The translations under genes were made by a program, and so were the position numbers. From assembly GCA_016711505.1 (NCBI GenBank), contig JADJSV010000004.1, forward strand, positions 124,001 through 188,000: a stretch of DNA of 64,000 bases, in the 5' to 3' direction. Position 1 is the first letter of the stretch. Every line of letters begins with the position of its first letter. Positions 41,419-49,385 of the stretch are shown piece after piece. Origin of the DNA: Bacteroidota bacterium. Lineage in GTDB: Bacteria > Bacteroidota > Bacteroidia > AKYH767-A > 2013-40CM-41-45. Under the pieces are notes generated by a model. The model was not told where the DNA came from and made no database searches. It worked only from the letters and a program-made list of their open reading frames with translations.

Positions 41419-41644
41419 ATTTGAGGCTGCAAACCTACGGGATTCCCTGAGAATAGCCAAGTTTGAATAATCTTCGGGTTCATTATAAGAGCATGATAAA
41501 CAGGAATCTAACTTATTCTCCAGGATTTGGCAGTTTTTAAGACTGATTTTTGGCAGGAAACCGCCATTGGCATGGATTTCGACCAATCCGAATCCACTTA
41601 GACATTCGTTTCAGAATAGATTTTTCTGTCACATTGTCGTTCAC

Positions 41645-41652
41645 TATATTCG
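41645..41652 (+). promoter_or_regulatory. Possible -7 box of lon, next to the start codon
   Basis: TATATTCG is a seven-of-eight match to TAnnTTTG and lies five bases before the chosen lon ATG, the same distance as in the ClC gene. A TTTC word about 18 bases upstream could stand in for the -33 box. The match is modest. Confidence 0.35.
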
Positions 41653-41657
41653 GAAAT

Positions 41658-44138
41658 ATGTTTTCAGAAAATTCAAATAATTTGACTCCTCATCATTTAG
41701 CAAATATCATTGATGATGATACAGAGTTCATCCCTCTTCTTTCTCAGGAAGACGAGGATCAGATGAATAAACAGGATATTCCCGAAGTTTTATCTATTCT
41801 CCCACTGAGAAATACAGTATTATTTCCGGGTGTTGTCATTCCAATTACTGTTGGAAGAGATAAATCAATCAACCTGATAAAAGATGCTTACAAAGGTGAT
41901 AAGATCATCGGTGTTGTAGCACAAAAAGACCAGGCGATTGAAGATCCATCTTTTCCTGATCTGAATCAATTCGGAACTGTTGCGCAGGTAATTAAAATGT
42001 TGCGCATGCCAGATGGAAATACAACTATTATCATTCAGGGAAAGCGCCGTTTTAAACTGGATGAATGTGTTCAGACTGAACCATACATCCGTTGTAAGAT
42101 CGTTCCGTTTCCTGAGAAGTCTGCGAATACAGCCGATAAAGAATTTATGGCAATTGTAGGTTCATTGAAAGATCTTGCATTGCAGATTATTCAGCACTCA
42201 CCAAATATTCCTTCTGATGCAGGCTTTGCAATCAGAAATATAGAGAGTCATTCATTCCTGATCAATTTCATTTGTTCAAATATGAATCTCGATGTTTCTA
42301 AAAAACAGGAATTGCTGGAGATCGCTGATCACAAAGAGAGAGCAAATCGTGTTCTGGAATATCTGAGTAAAGAGCTTCAGATGCTTGAATTGAAAAATCA
42401 AATTCAAAGTAAAGTTAGAACTGATATCGATAAACAACAGCGTGAGTATTTTTTAAATCAGCAGTTACGTACCATTCAGGAAGAGCTCGGCGGAAATTCT
42501 CCCGACCGTGAAGTTGCAGAATTAAAAGAACGTGCAAAGACAAAGAAGTGGAGTAAAGCAGTAGAAGAAACTTTCAAGAAAGAATCAGATCGTTTGTCAA
42601 GAATGAATCCTGCTGCTGCAGAGTATTCAGTAATCCTGAATTACCTTGAACTGTTGCTTGACCTTCCATGGAATGAACTTACCAACGATAATTTTGATCT
42701 GAAGCATGCACAGAAAGTGCTGGATAAAGATCATTACGGACTTGAAAAAGTAAAAGCTCGTATCCTTGAATACCTTGCTGTATTGAAATTAAAGCGTGAT
42801 ATGAAATCTCCTATCATGTGTTTGTATGGTCCGCCGGGAGTTGGAAAAACTTCTCTTGGTAAATCGATTGCAAAAGCATTAGGAAGAAAATATGTAAGGA
42901 TGTCGCTTGGTGGTTTGAGAGATGAAGCGGAGATCCGCGGACATCGTAAAACGTACATTGGTGCTATGCCAGGTCGTATCATTCAGAATCTGAAAAAAGC
43001 AAAGTCATCGAATCCAATTTTTGTTCTTGATGAAATTGATAAATTAGGAAATGATTTTCATGGTGATCCATCTTCAGCATTGCTTGAAGTACTCGATCCG
43101 GAACAGAACAATACTTTCTACGATAACTATGTTGAGATCGATTATGATCTTTCAAATGTGTTGTTCATTGCCACTGCGAATTCATTAAGTCGTGTGCAAC
43201 CGGCATTGCTTGACAGAATGGAGATCATAGAAATCAATGGATATACGATTGAAGAAAAAGTTCAGATAGCAATAAAGCATTTGGTTCCAAAACAACTTGA
43301 AGCGCATGGTTTGAAAAAAGAGCATGTGAAGCTTTCACCGAAGTTGATCGAATATATGATTGACCGGTATTCGAGAGAATCTGGTGTTCGTGGATTGGAG
43401 AAAAAGATCGCTGCATTGGTTCGTGGAATTGCAAAGAAAGTTGCCATGGATGAAGAATATAATCCTGTGCTGACGGAAGACGATGTGATCAAAATATTAG
43501 GTGGTGCAATTTTTCAGGCAGATAAATATCAAGGCAACGATGTTGCAGGAGTTGTAACAGGTCTTGCATGGACATCAGTTGGTGGCGATATATTATTTGT
43601 TGAAACTTCAGTAAGCAAAGGCAAAGGCAAACTCACGATCACCGGAAATCTCGGTGAGGTCATGAAAGAATCTGCAGTGATCGCTCTTGCATATTTAAAA
43701 GCGCATAGTGATTCATTAAAATTAGATTACAGGATCTTCGATCAATGGGATGTACATATTCACGTTCCTGAAGGTGCAACACCGAAAGATGGACCATCAG
43801 CCGGAATTACCATGCTGACGTCACTTGCTTCTGCATTCACGCAGAGAAAAGTAAAGAGCCAGTTAGCAATGACAGGAGAAATCACTCTACGCGGAAAAGT
43901 ATTGCCGGTAGGTGGAATCAAAGAAAAGATCCTCGCAGCTAAACGTGCAGGAATAAAAGACATCATTCTTTCAAAAGACAACAAGAAAGACATCGATGAA
44001 ATAAAGAAAGATTACATCAAAGACATGAAATTCCATTATGTGAGTGAAATGATCGAAGTGATCAACCTGGCTCTTATGAAAGAGAAAGTCAAAGATGCGC
44101 GCGAGATCAAGTATGTTCCGGAGTTATTGAAGAATTGA
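41658..44138 (+). CDS. lon: ATP-dependent protease Lon
   Basis: This 826-residue AAA+ serine protease degrades damaged and regulatory proteins in the cytoplasm. An N-terminal Lon domain (L-P-L-R-N-T-V-L-F-P-G) precedes the Walker A G-P-P-G-V-G-K-T (391-398) and F-V-L-D-E-I-D-K. The protease domain has Ser714 in K-D-G-P-S-A-G and Lys757 in G-G-I-K-E-K, 43 residues apart as in E. coli Lon. I chose the ATG at 41658; an upstream ATG at 41550 would add 36 residues unlike Lon. It is divergent from the aminotransferase. Confidence 0.96.
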   Translation: MFSENSNNLTPHHLANIIDDDTEFIPLLSQEDEDQMNKQDIPEVLSILPLRNTVLFPGVVIPITVGRDKSINLIKDAYKGDKIIGVVAQKDQAIEDPSFPDLNQFGTVAQVIKMLRMPDGNTTIIIQGKRRFKLDECVQTEPYIRCKIVPFPEKSANTADKEFMAIVGSLKDLALQIIQHSPNIPSDAGFAIRNIESHSFLINFICSNMNLDVSKKQELLEIADHKERANRVLEYLSKELQMLELKNQIQSKVRTDIDKQQREYFLNQQLRTIQEELGGNSPDREVAELKERAKTKKWSKAVEETFKKESDRLSRMNPAAAEYSVILNYLELLLDLPWNELTNDNFDLKHAQKVLDKDHYGLEKVKARILEYLAVLKLKRDMKSPIMCLYGPPGVGKTSLGKSIAKALGRKYVRMSLGGLRDEAEIRGHRKTYIGAMPGRIIQNLKKAKSSNPIFVLDEIDKLGNDFHGDPSSALLEVLDPEQNNTFYDNYVEIDYDLSNVLFIATANSLSRVQPALLDRMEIIEINGYTIEEKVQIAIKHLVPKQLEAHGLKKEHVKLSPKLIEYMIDRYSRESGVRGLEKKIAALVRGIAKKVAMDEEYNPVLTEDDVIKILGGAIFQADKYQGNDVAGVVTGLAWTSVGGDILFVETSVSKGKGKLTITGNLGEVMKESAVIALAYLKAHSDSLKLDYRIFDQWDVHIHVPEGATPKDGPSAGITMLTSLASAFTQRKVKSQLAMTGEITLRGKVLPVGGIKEKILAAKRAGIKDIILSKDNKKDIDEIKKDYIKDMKFHYVSEMIEVINLALMKEKVKDAREIKYVPELLKN

Positions 44139-44177
44139 TCTTATTCTTGTAATTTGAAAATAGAGATTAATATTTAG

Positions 44178-44212
44178 AATGCCCCGGATTTGATTTCGGG
44201 GCATTGTTTTTT
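44178..44212 (+). terminator. Rho-independent terminator of lon
   Basis: A 9-bp GC-rich stem pairs 44178-44186 with 44197-44205 around a 10-base loop, followed by GTTTTTT. It starts 40 bases after the lon stop. Confidence 0.9.
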
Positions 44213-44324
44213 ATACAAAGTAACTTTAAGAATAATTGAATACCTTTATTAAATCAGTTCTAATTTCTAATCTGTACTTTCTAATCTCAAAATTCCAGAG
44301 AATAGACTTTCCAATCAACCACAA

Positions 44325-44990
44325 ATGACTCCAGACAGACGTAAAATAGCAGTAGTAGCAGGCTCTACAGGATTAGTAGGCAGAGAAGTTCTCCGGATAC
44401 TTCTGGAAAGCAGCAGTTATGAAAAAGTATATTCATTGGTGAGAAAACCCAGTAATTATTCCAACCCCAAATTGGAGGAGTTGGTGATTGATTACGATCA
44501 ATTGCCCTATGCACTTGCTGAGATCAAATCAGCCGATGAAGTGTTTTGCTGTCTGGGAACGACAATGAAAGTTGCCGGTTCAAAAGAAGCATTCCGGAAA
44601 GTTGATTATGAGTATCCACTTGCTTTGGCAAGTTGGGCGCATCAGTTAAAAGTTCATCATTTCCTTTTAGTTTCTGCTATGGGTGCAAATACATCGTCAG
44701 GAATTTTTTACAATAAGACAAAAGGCGAAGTAGAAAGAGATATTTCTTTACTGGAAATTCCGGCTATTTCGATTTTCCGGCCATCATTATTAATTGGTGA
44801 CAGAACAGAAAATCGTCCCGGTGAAAAAATCGGAATCGCTGTAGCTAAAGCACTATCATTTCTTTTCGTTGGCCCATTGAAAGATTACAAAGGTATTCCC
44901 GTTACAAAAGTTGCCGAAGCAATGGTGCGCGCGGCAAATTCGCAGAGTACGGGGAAGAGGGTGGTGCTTTCGGGGGAAATGGGAGAATAG
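44325..44990 (+). CDS. NAD(P)-binding Rossmann-fold oxidoreductase (HTATIP2-like)
   Basis: This 221-residue short protein of the atypical SDR class has the nucleotide loop A-G-S-T-G-L-V-G and an early V-Y-S-L-V-R-K-P strand. F-C-C-L-G-T-T-M-K-V-A-G-S follows, then V-D-Y-E-Y-P-L and Y-N-K-T-K-G-E-V-E, which contains the SDR Y-x-x-x-K catalytic pair. It most resembles the CC3/HTATIP2-like group, whose bacterial substrates are unknown. It stands alone, with its stop inside the left arm of an inverted repeat. Confidence 0.83.
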   Translation: MTPDRRKIAVVAGSTGLVGREVLRILLESSSYEKVYSLVRKPSNYSNPKLEELVIDYDQLPYALAEIKSADEVFCCLGTTMKVAGSKEAFRKVDYEYPLALASWAHQLKVHHFLLVSAMGANTSSGIFYNKTKGEVERDISLLEIPAISIFRPSLLIGDRTENRPGEKIGIAVAKALSFLFVGPLKDYKGIPVTKVAEAMVRAANSQSTGKRVVLSGEMGE

Positions 44991-45217
44991 TAAGTAGTGA
45001 GTGGTAAGTGGTAAGTAGCACTAGTTACAGTCCTCACGTATTTACTTTGATTTGGTGAAATTTAGTGTTACTAAATTCTAGAGAAAAAGTTAAAACTAAT
45101 AATTCTGGTTAAAGAAATTAAAAAAAGGAGCAATAGAACATTGCTCCTTTAAAGTATATTTTGTGTATTAAAGAAAGTAGTGCTAATTACTACTTACCAC
45201 TTACTACTCACCATTTA
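44990..45217. repeat. Imperfect long inverted repeat enclosing a terminator
   Basis: Arms at about 44990-45027 and 45178-45217 share roughly 30 matching bases with small gaps, built from TAAGTAGTGAGTGG-like words. The left arm begins at the end of the Rossmann gene and the right arm contains the rho stop codon. A compact terminator sits between them. Confidence 0.7.
45124..45150. terminator. Bidirectional terminator between convergent genes
   Basis: An 11-bp perfect stem (45124-45134 with 45140-45150) has a five-base loop, with A residues before it and T residues at its end, so it can work on both strands. It separates the Rossmann gene and rho. Confidence 0.85.
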
Positions 45218-46987
45218 CGCATTCATCGAGACTAAAAACTCCTCATTCGACTTAGTTCCGCGAATTCTGTCAAGCATAAATTCCATTGCTTCCAGTGGGT
45301 TCATGTCTGCAAGGTGATTTCTCAGGATCCACATACGTTGCAGCATTTCTTTATCAAGCAACATGTCTTCACGACGTGTACTTGATGCTACAAGATCAAT
45401 AGCAGGGAAGAGACGCTTGTTAGAGATCTTACGATCCAACTGCAATTCCATATTTCCTGTTCCTTTGAATTCTTCGAAGATAACCTCGTCCATTCTTGAA
45501 CCTGTATCAATCAATGCTGTTGCAATGATCGTTAAGCTTCCGCCATTCTCTATCTTACGAGCCGATCCGAAAAATCTTTTTGGTTTGTGAAGTGCATTTG
45601 CTTCCACACCACCGGAAAGAACTTTTCCACTTGCAGGAGCAACTGTATTATATGCACGAGCCAGACGTGTTATCGAATCTAACAGGATAACAACATCATG
45701 TCCGCACTCAACTAGGCGTTTTGCTTTTTCCAATACTATGTTTGCAATCTTTACGTGACGCTCAGCAGGCTCATCGAATGTAGAAGCAACAACTTCTGCT
45801 TTTACACTTCTTGCCATATCTGTTACCTCTTCCGGACGTTCGTCGATCAAAAGAATGATCATGTACACTTCCGGATGATTTGCTGCAATTGCATTGGCAA
45901 CATCTTTCAGCAACATTGTTTTACCTGTCTTCGGCTGAGCAACGATCAATCCACGTTGTCCTTTTCCTATCGGTGCAAACATGTCCATTATCCGTGTTGA
46001 ATAATTCGACTTGTCGCCACTAAGATTTAATTTCTGGTAAGGGAATAGTGGAGTAAGATAATCGAAATGGATCCGGTCACGCACAATTGCAGGATCAAGT
46101 CCATTGATGTATTCTACTTTTACGAATGGAAAATATTTTTCGCCTTCACGTGGAGGACGAACGTAACCTCTTACAGTATCACCGGTCTTTAGTCCGTATA
46201 ATTTTATCTGTTGCTGATTTACATAAACATCATCCGGTGATGTCAGGTAATTAAAATCACTTGAACGTAAAAAACCAAATCCATCAGGCATGATCTCCAG
46301 AACACCATCTACAGCGATGAGAGTTTCCGGATCGATTGGTGGTTCAGGTGCGAAACTTCCTCTTTGACGAAAGTTATTATTGTTATTATTCTGGTTACTA
46401 AAATTGCCGGTTTGTCCGGATGGTAAATTGTTGAATTGACTTTGTGCGGGCTGAAATTGTGTCTGTGGTTGTGGACGATTTTCAAAATCATTTCTGACTT
46501 GCGGACGACTACTAACTTGTTCAGTTCTTTCTGCAGTTTCATTTGAAGCTGCGGGAGCAGCAACCTGTGGAGTGGGAGTCTGACGAATCGGAGGTGTCTT
46601 CACACTTGGCTCAAGTACAATTGGAGCTTTCTTTACTTCTGAATCTTCTACCGGAGAAACACGTTTTCGTTTTGGGCGACCACTTTGATTGTCGTCTTCA
46701 GCAACTTGTTTTGACGGCGCAGACTTTTCTACAGGAGCAGCAGTTTCTTTTGCTTCAGCTTTTTCCGGCTTCTCAGTTTTTTCTGCTTTCGCAGCTTTTG
46801 CAGGAGCTTTCGAGCCAAGATTTTCGCGAATGTTTTTTGATTCTTCAGGATGCAAAGCTTGCTGATCTAAAATTTTGTAAATCAATTCCTGCTTACGAAA
46901 ATCATCGTAGTTAGGAAGGTTCATCAGTCTTGCAATTTCTTTTAACTCACTTACGAGTTTGTCATTTAATTCAAGTATATCGTACAT
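45215..46987 (-). CDS. rho: Transcription termination factor Rho with long disordered N-terminal insert
   Basis: Rho is the RNA helicase that ends transcription. At 590 residues it is longer than the E. coli protein (419). Residues 1-55 form the Rho N-terminal helical domain. Residues about 60-225 are low-complexity: first Lys/Glu/Ala-rich, then Pro, then Gln/Asn-rich with a run of Asn. The RNA-binding OB domain follows (I-M-P-D-G-F-G-F-L-R) and then the ATPase with Walker A at 350-357 (P-K-T-G-K-T) and L-L-I-D-E-R-P-E-E-V-T-D. Such inserts are known in Bacteroidota Rho; in Bacteroides thetaiotaomicron the insert drives phase separation. Confidence 0.95.
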   Translation of the reverse strand: MYDILELNDKLVSELKEIARLMNLPNYDDFRKQELIYKILDQQALHPEESKNIRENLGSKAPAKAAKAEKTEKPEKAEAKETAAPVEKSAPSKQVAEDDNQSGRPKRKRVSPVEDSEVKKAPIVLEPSVKTPPIRQTPTPQVAAPAASNETAERTEQVSSRPQVRNDFENRPQPQTQFQPAQSQFNNLPSGQTGNFSNQNNNNNNFRQRGSFAPEPPIDPETLIAVDGVLEIMPDGFGFLRSSDFNYLTSPDDVYVNQQQIKLYGLKTGDTVRGYVRPPREGEKYFPFVKVEYINGLDPAIVRDRIHFDYLTPLFPYQKLNLSGDKSNYSTRIMDMFAPIGKGQRGLIVAQPKTGKTMLLKDVANAIAANHPEVYMIILLIDERPEEVTDMARSVKAEVVASTFDEPAERHVKIANIVLEKAKRLVECGHDVVILLDSITRLARAYNTVAPASGKVLSGGVEANALHKPKRFFGSARKIENGGSLTIIATALIDTGSRMDEVIFEEFKGTGNMELQLDRKISNKRLFPAIDLVASSTRREDMLLDKEMLQRMWILRNHLADMNPLEAMEFMLDRIRGTKSNEEFLVSMNA

Positions 46988-47343
46988 GAAAAATTATAGG
47001 TTTATAAATTCCGCCTTAGTTGACGGTGGATTGTTGATTGTTTGGGGATTTTTTTAATGCAGTAATAGCACAATAAATAATGAAGATTTGCCTGGTTTAT
47101 CAAGCGTAATTTTCGATAAGTTTAATGGGGAAATTCCGGATCGGATAAATAAAAAATCCAGCGCGGATTTGAATTTCGATACAATTATAAGGCATTATTC
47201 CTAACCATGCAATGATTTTTATATCTTTTTTTACACAATTCATAAAAAAATATTCCTTTTCAGGCTTCTTTTCATGATTATACAGGATTTTATAACTATT
47301 TCTTTAATTTGCACTCCAATCAACAGCTTAAATACTCTCATTT
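46988..47343. other. Divergent promoter region of rho and the DUF4293 gene
   Basis: This 356-base gap lies between two divergent genes and holds no gene I can support. On the plus strand TTAATTTG at about 47304-47311 is a seven-of-eight -7 box match, 32 bases before the DUF4293 ATG. I see no clear -33 box and no clear rho promoter. Confidence 0.4.
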
Positions 47344-47796
47344 ATGATACAAAGAATACAGTCGCTTTTTCTACTTGGTGTAGTGATCTTAAGCATAGTA
47401 CTAATGTATGTTCCGGTTTATGAACTGGTCAATGAAAATGTTCCACTTACACCTCCTGATGGAACAGAAGTAGCCAATACAACATTTACAATTTTTAATA
47501 GCGCCATCCTTGCAATTATTAATGGAGCCGTTTGCGCACTGGCTCTTGTTTCAATATTCCTTTACAAGAATCGTAACCTTCAGGTTCGTGCAATTAATCT
47601 CGCACTATTACTCACTTGTGGTTTGATCGGATTGCTTTTCTTTTCTGCTGATTCAATGTCTACGACTCTTCAGGCTAAGGTTCATTATTTATATGGGACT
47701 TACATTCCTGTGATCTGGGCTATTTTTCTTTTTGCTGCTATAAGATACATCAAGCGTGATGAGGCTTTGGTACGATCTGCTGACCGGTTACGGTAG
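47344..47796 (+). CDS. DUF4293 family membrane protein
   Basis: This 150-residue integral membrane protein has four predicted helices and starts M-I-Q-R-I-Q-S-L-F-L-L, the hallmark of DUF4293, a Bacteroidota family of unknown function. Divergent placement next to rho is usual for this family in my recollection. An extracytoplasmic loop of about 20 residues lies between helices 1 and 2 (N-E-N-V-P-L-T-P-P-D). Confidence 0.85.
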   Translation: MIQRIQSLFLLGVVILSIVLMYVPVYELVNENVPLTPPDGTEVANTTFTIFNSAILAIINGAVCALALVSIFLYKNRNLQVRAINLALLLTCGLIGLLFFSADSMSTTLQAKVHYLYGTYIPVIWAIFLFAAIRYIKRDEALVRSADRLR

Positions 47797-47840
47797 GCAA
47801 GTTTGTGCGGGTTTAACAGTCACATGTAAAACCACACCGC

Positions 47841-48060
47841 CTGTTACCGGGAGGGCGTCCCTGACGGGACTTGGGGGTTATGGGGTGGCGACTGGTTAGT
47901 TTTTACTGGCTGTGGGGGTGGTTTTAGCTGTTACCGGTAGGGCGTCCCTGACGGGACTTGGGGGTTGCTTTGTGGCGAATGGTTACTTTTTACAGGCTGT
48001 GGAGGGTGGTGGTTTCAGCTGTTACCGATAGTGTGTCAGTGAAGTGACTGGGGACAGTTT
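47841..48060. repeat. 87-91-bp tandem repeat with conserved hairpin core
   Basis: Three units begin with CTGTTACC at 47841, 47928 and 48019. Units 1 and 2 carry the same self-complementary 14-mer GTCCCTGACGGGAC (47857-47870 and 47944-47957), followed by TTGGGG. Unit 3 has a changed core (48035-48048) in which one C-G pair has become A-T and the outer three pairs are kept. The region is unusually G-rich on the plus strand. It lies downstream of the DUF4293 gene. The function is unknown. Confidence 0.85.
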
Positions 48061-48078
48061 CTACCAAAGCCTCAACTT

Positions 48079-48594
48079 CTACTCACGACCTTCTATAGTT
48101 CCCCGAAGTCCCAACTCAATCGCTTCTAATCCTCCAATCTTTCCATTGTCGATGTGGAAGCGGAGCATAGTTCTTATTTTGTGGAAGCCGTGTTTGCCGG
48201 CGGCGCCGGGGTTCATGTGGAGGAGATTGTTTTTTTTGTCGGGTATTACTTTGAGGATGTGGGAATGTCCGCAGATAAAAAGATCGGGTTTATGAATGGT
48301 GATCTTTTTGTAGGCTTCAGGAAAATAGTTGCCGGGATAACCTCCGATGTGGGTAATAAATACTTTGATGCCTTCGCAATCGAAGATTAGATCTTGCGGA
48401 TGTAAGATCCGAATGGGAGTGCCGTCGATATTTCCAAAAACTCCTCTGAGTGTTTTGAAGGCTGACAGATCTTTTGAAACTTTTTCATCGCCCCAGTCAC
48501 CTGCATGCCAGATCTCATCGCATTCAGCAAAAAGTGTAAAGACTTTTGGATCTAAATAGCCATGTGTGTCGGAGAGTAAACCAATTTTTTTCAT
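48079..48594 (-). CDS. YfcE/MJ0936-type metallophosphoesterase
   Basis: This 171-residue phosphodiesterase has the metal motifs L-S-D-T-H-G, H-A-G-D-W, V-F-G-N-I-D, T-H-I-G-G and C-G-H-S-H, and N-P-G-A-A-G-K-H-G-F near the end. Family members cleave artificial phosphodiesters; natural substrates are mostly unknown. The size is normal. It lies just downstream of the bat genes on the same strand, ten bases after the repaired batE stop, so it may be the last gene of that transcript. Confidence 0.9.
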   Translation of the reverse strand: MKKIGLLSDTHGYLDPKVFTLFAECDEIWHAGDWGDEKVSKDLSAFKTLRGVFGNIDGTPIRILHPQDLIFDCEGIKVFITHIGGYPGNYFPEAYKKITIHKPDLFICGHSHILKVIPDKKNNLLHMNPGAAGKHGFHKIRTMLRFHIDNGKIGGLEAIELGLRGTIEGRE

Positions 48595-48604
48595 TTTTGG
48601 TTTA

Positions 48605-49365
48605 CTAGATCTTTTCGATCTCGTTGATCTTTAACCAACCGATTGTACCATTAGCGATACGGATCTTTTCCAACCTTCAAATGGTTCCAGTACCTCAACT
48701 TTTGTTCCTTCATGCAGAATGAAAAGATCATTGCCTTTTTCATCAGGTGAACTTTTTACATAGACTGATGAAGAAATTACAATTGCCTGCTCTTCAACCG
48801 CTGATATAGAATAAGAGCGGGCCGACAACATATAAGTAGATATTGCCAGGATTGAAAAAATGATGCATGAAATAAAACTCACTTTTTTCATTGAAGATCG
48901 CTGTGTGAAAACATAGAATCCTGCTGTCATGAATACAAGCCAGATCATGATCACAAATACAATGCTCCAGGTATTGGCCGGTAATATAGTTGCCATGTTA
49001 CGAATCCATCTCTTGTAAAATACTTCCGGAACATTGTCGATTCTGTCTACAACTTTTAATGAAGCTATCTTCAGATTGAAGGTGATATCTTCATCGTCAG
49101 GTGCAAGTTTTTTTGCACGTTCATAATTGATGATTGCTTTTGGAACATTGCCTTCTTTGAAATAACTGTTGCCTAGATTGAAGTATACTTCTGCAGAAAT
49201 ATTTCCGTTCTTAGTCAGTTCTTCGTAAAGCGAAATTGATTTTGCATAATCCTGCTTCTGATAAGCCATATTAGCTTCATGAAATAAAGTTAATGCATCC
49301 TTTTTCTGCGCAAATAGAATGGCGCTCAATGTGAATAAAAGAAGAAGTGTGCTGAGTTTTTTCAT
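48605..49365 (-). CDS. batE: BatE: TPR and SH3-like protein of the bat operon (single-base frameshift)
   Basis: Restored length is 253 residues: signal peptide ending F-A-Q, TPR units (residues 25-105), two membrane helices, and a C-terminal SH3-like domain. As written the frame ends early after V-L-E-P-F-E-G-W-K-R-S. A missing base in the four-T run at 48666-48669 (AAAA in the gene) is the cause. Adding one A gives W-K-K-I-R-I-A-N-G-T-I-G-W-L-K and a stop at 48605, the ending expected for BatE. It is the last bat gene here. The role of Bat proteins is unclear; they were first linked to aerotolerance in Bacteroides. Confidence 0.85.
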
Positions 49366-49385
49366 TTTTGTTTTGTTTGCCTCTT

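Noticed and set aside
41550..41586. Overlapping divergent starts of lon and the aminotransferase
   Set aside because: The longer starts add sequence foreign to both families; later ATGs fit both proteins and leave a normal 239-base divergent gap.
47841..48060. CRISPR or rRNA fragment in the G-rich repeat
   Set aside because: Three long units of unequal length with no spacers, and no match to rRNA motifs I know.
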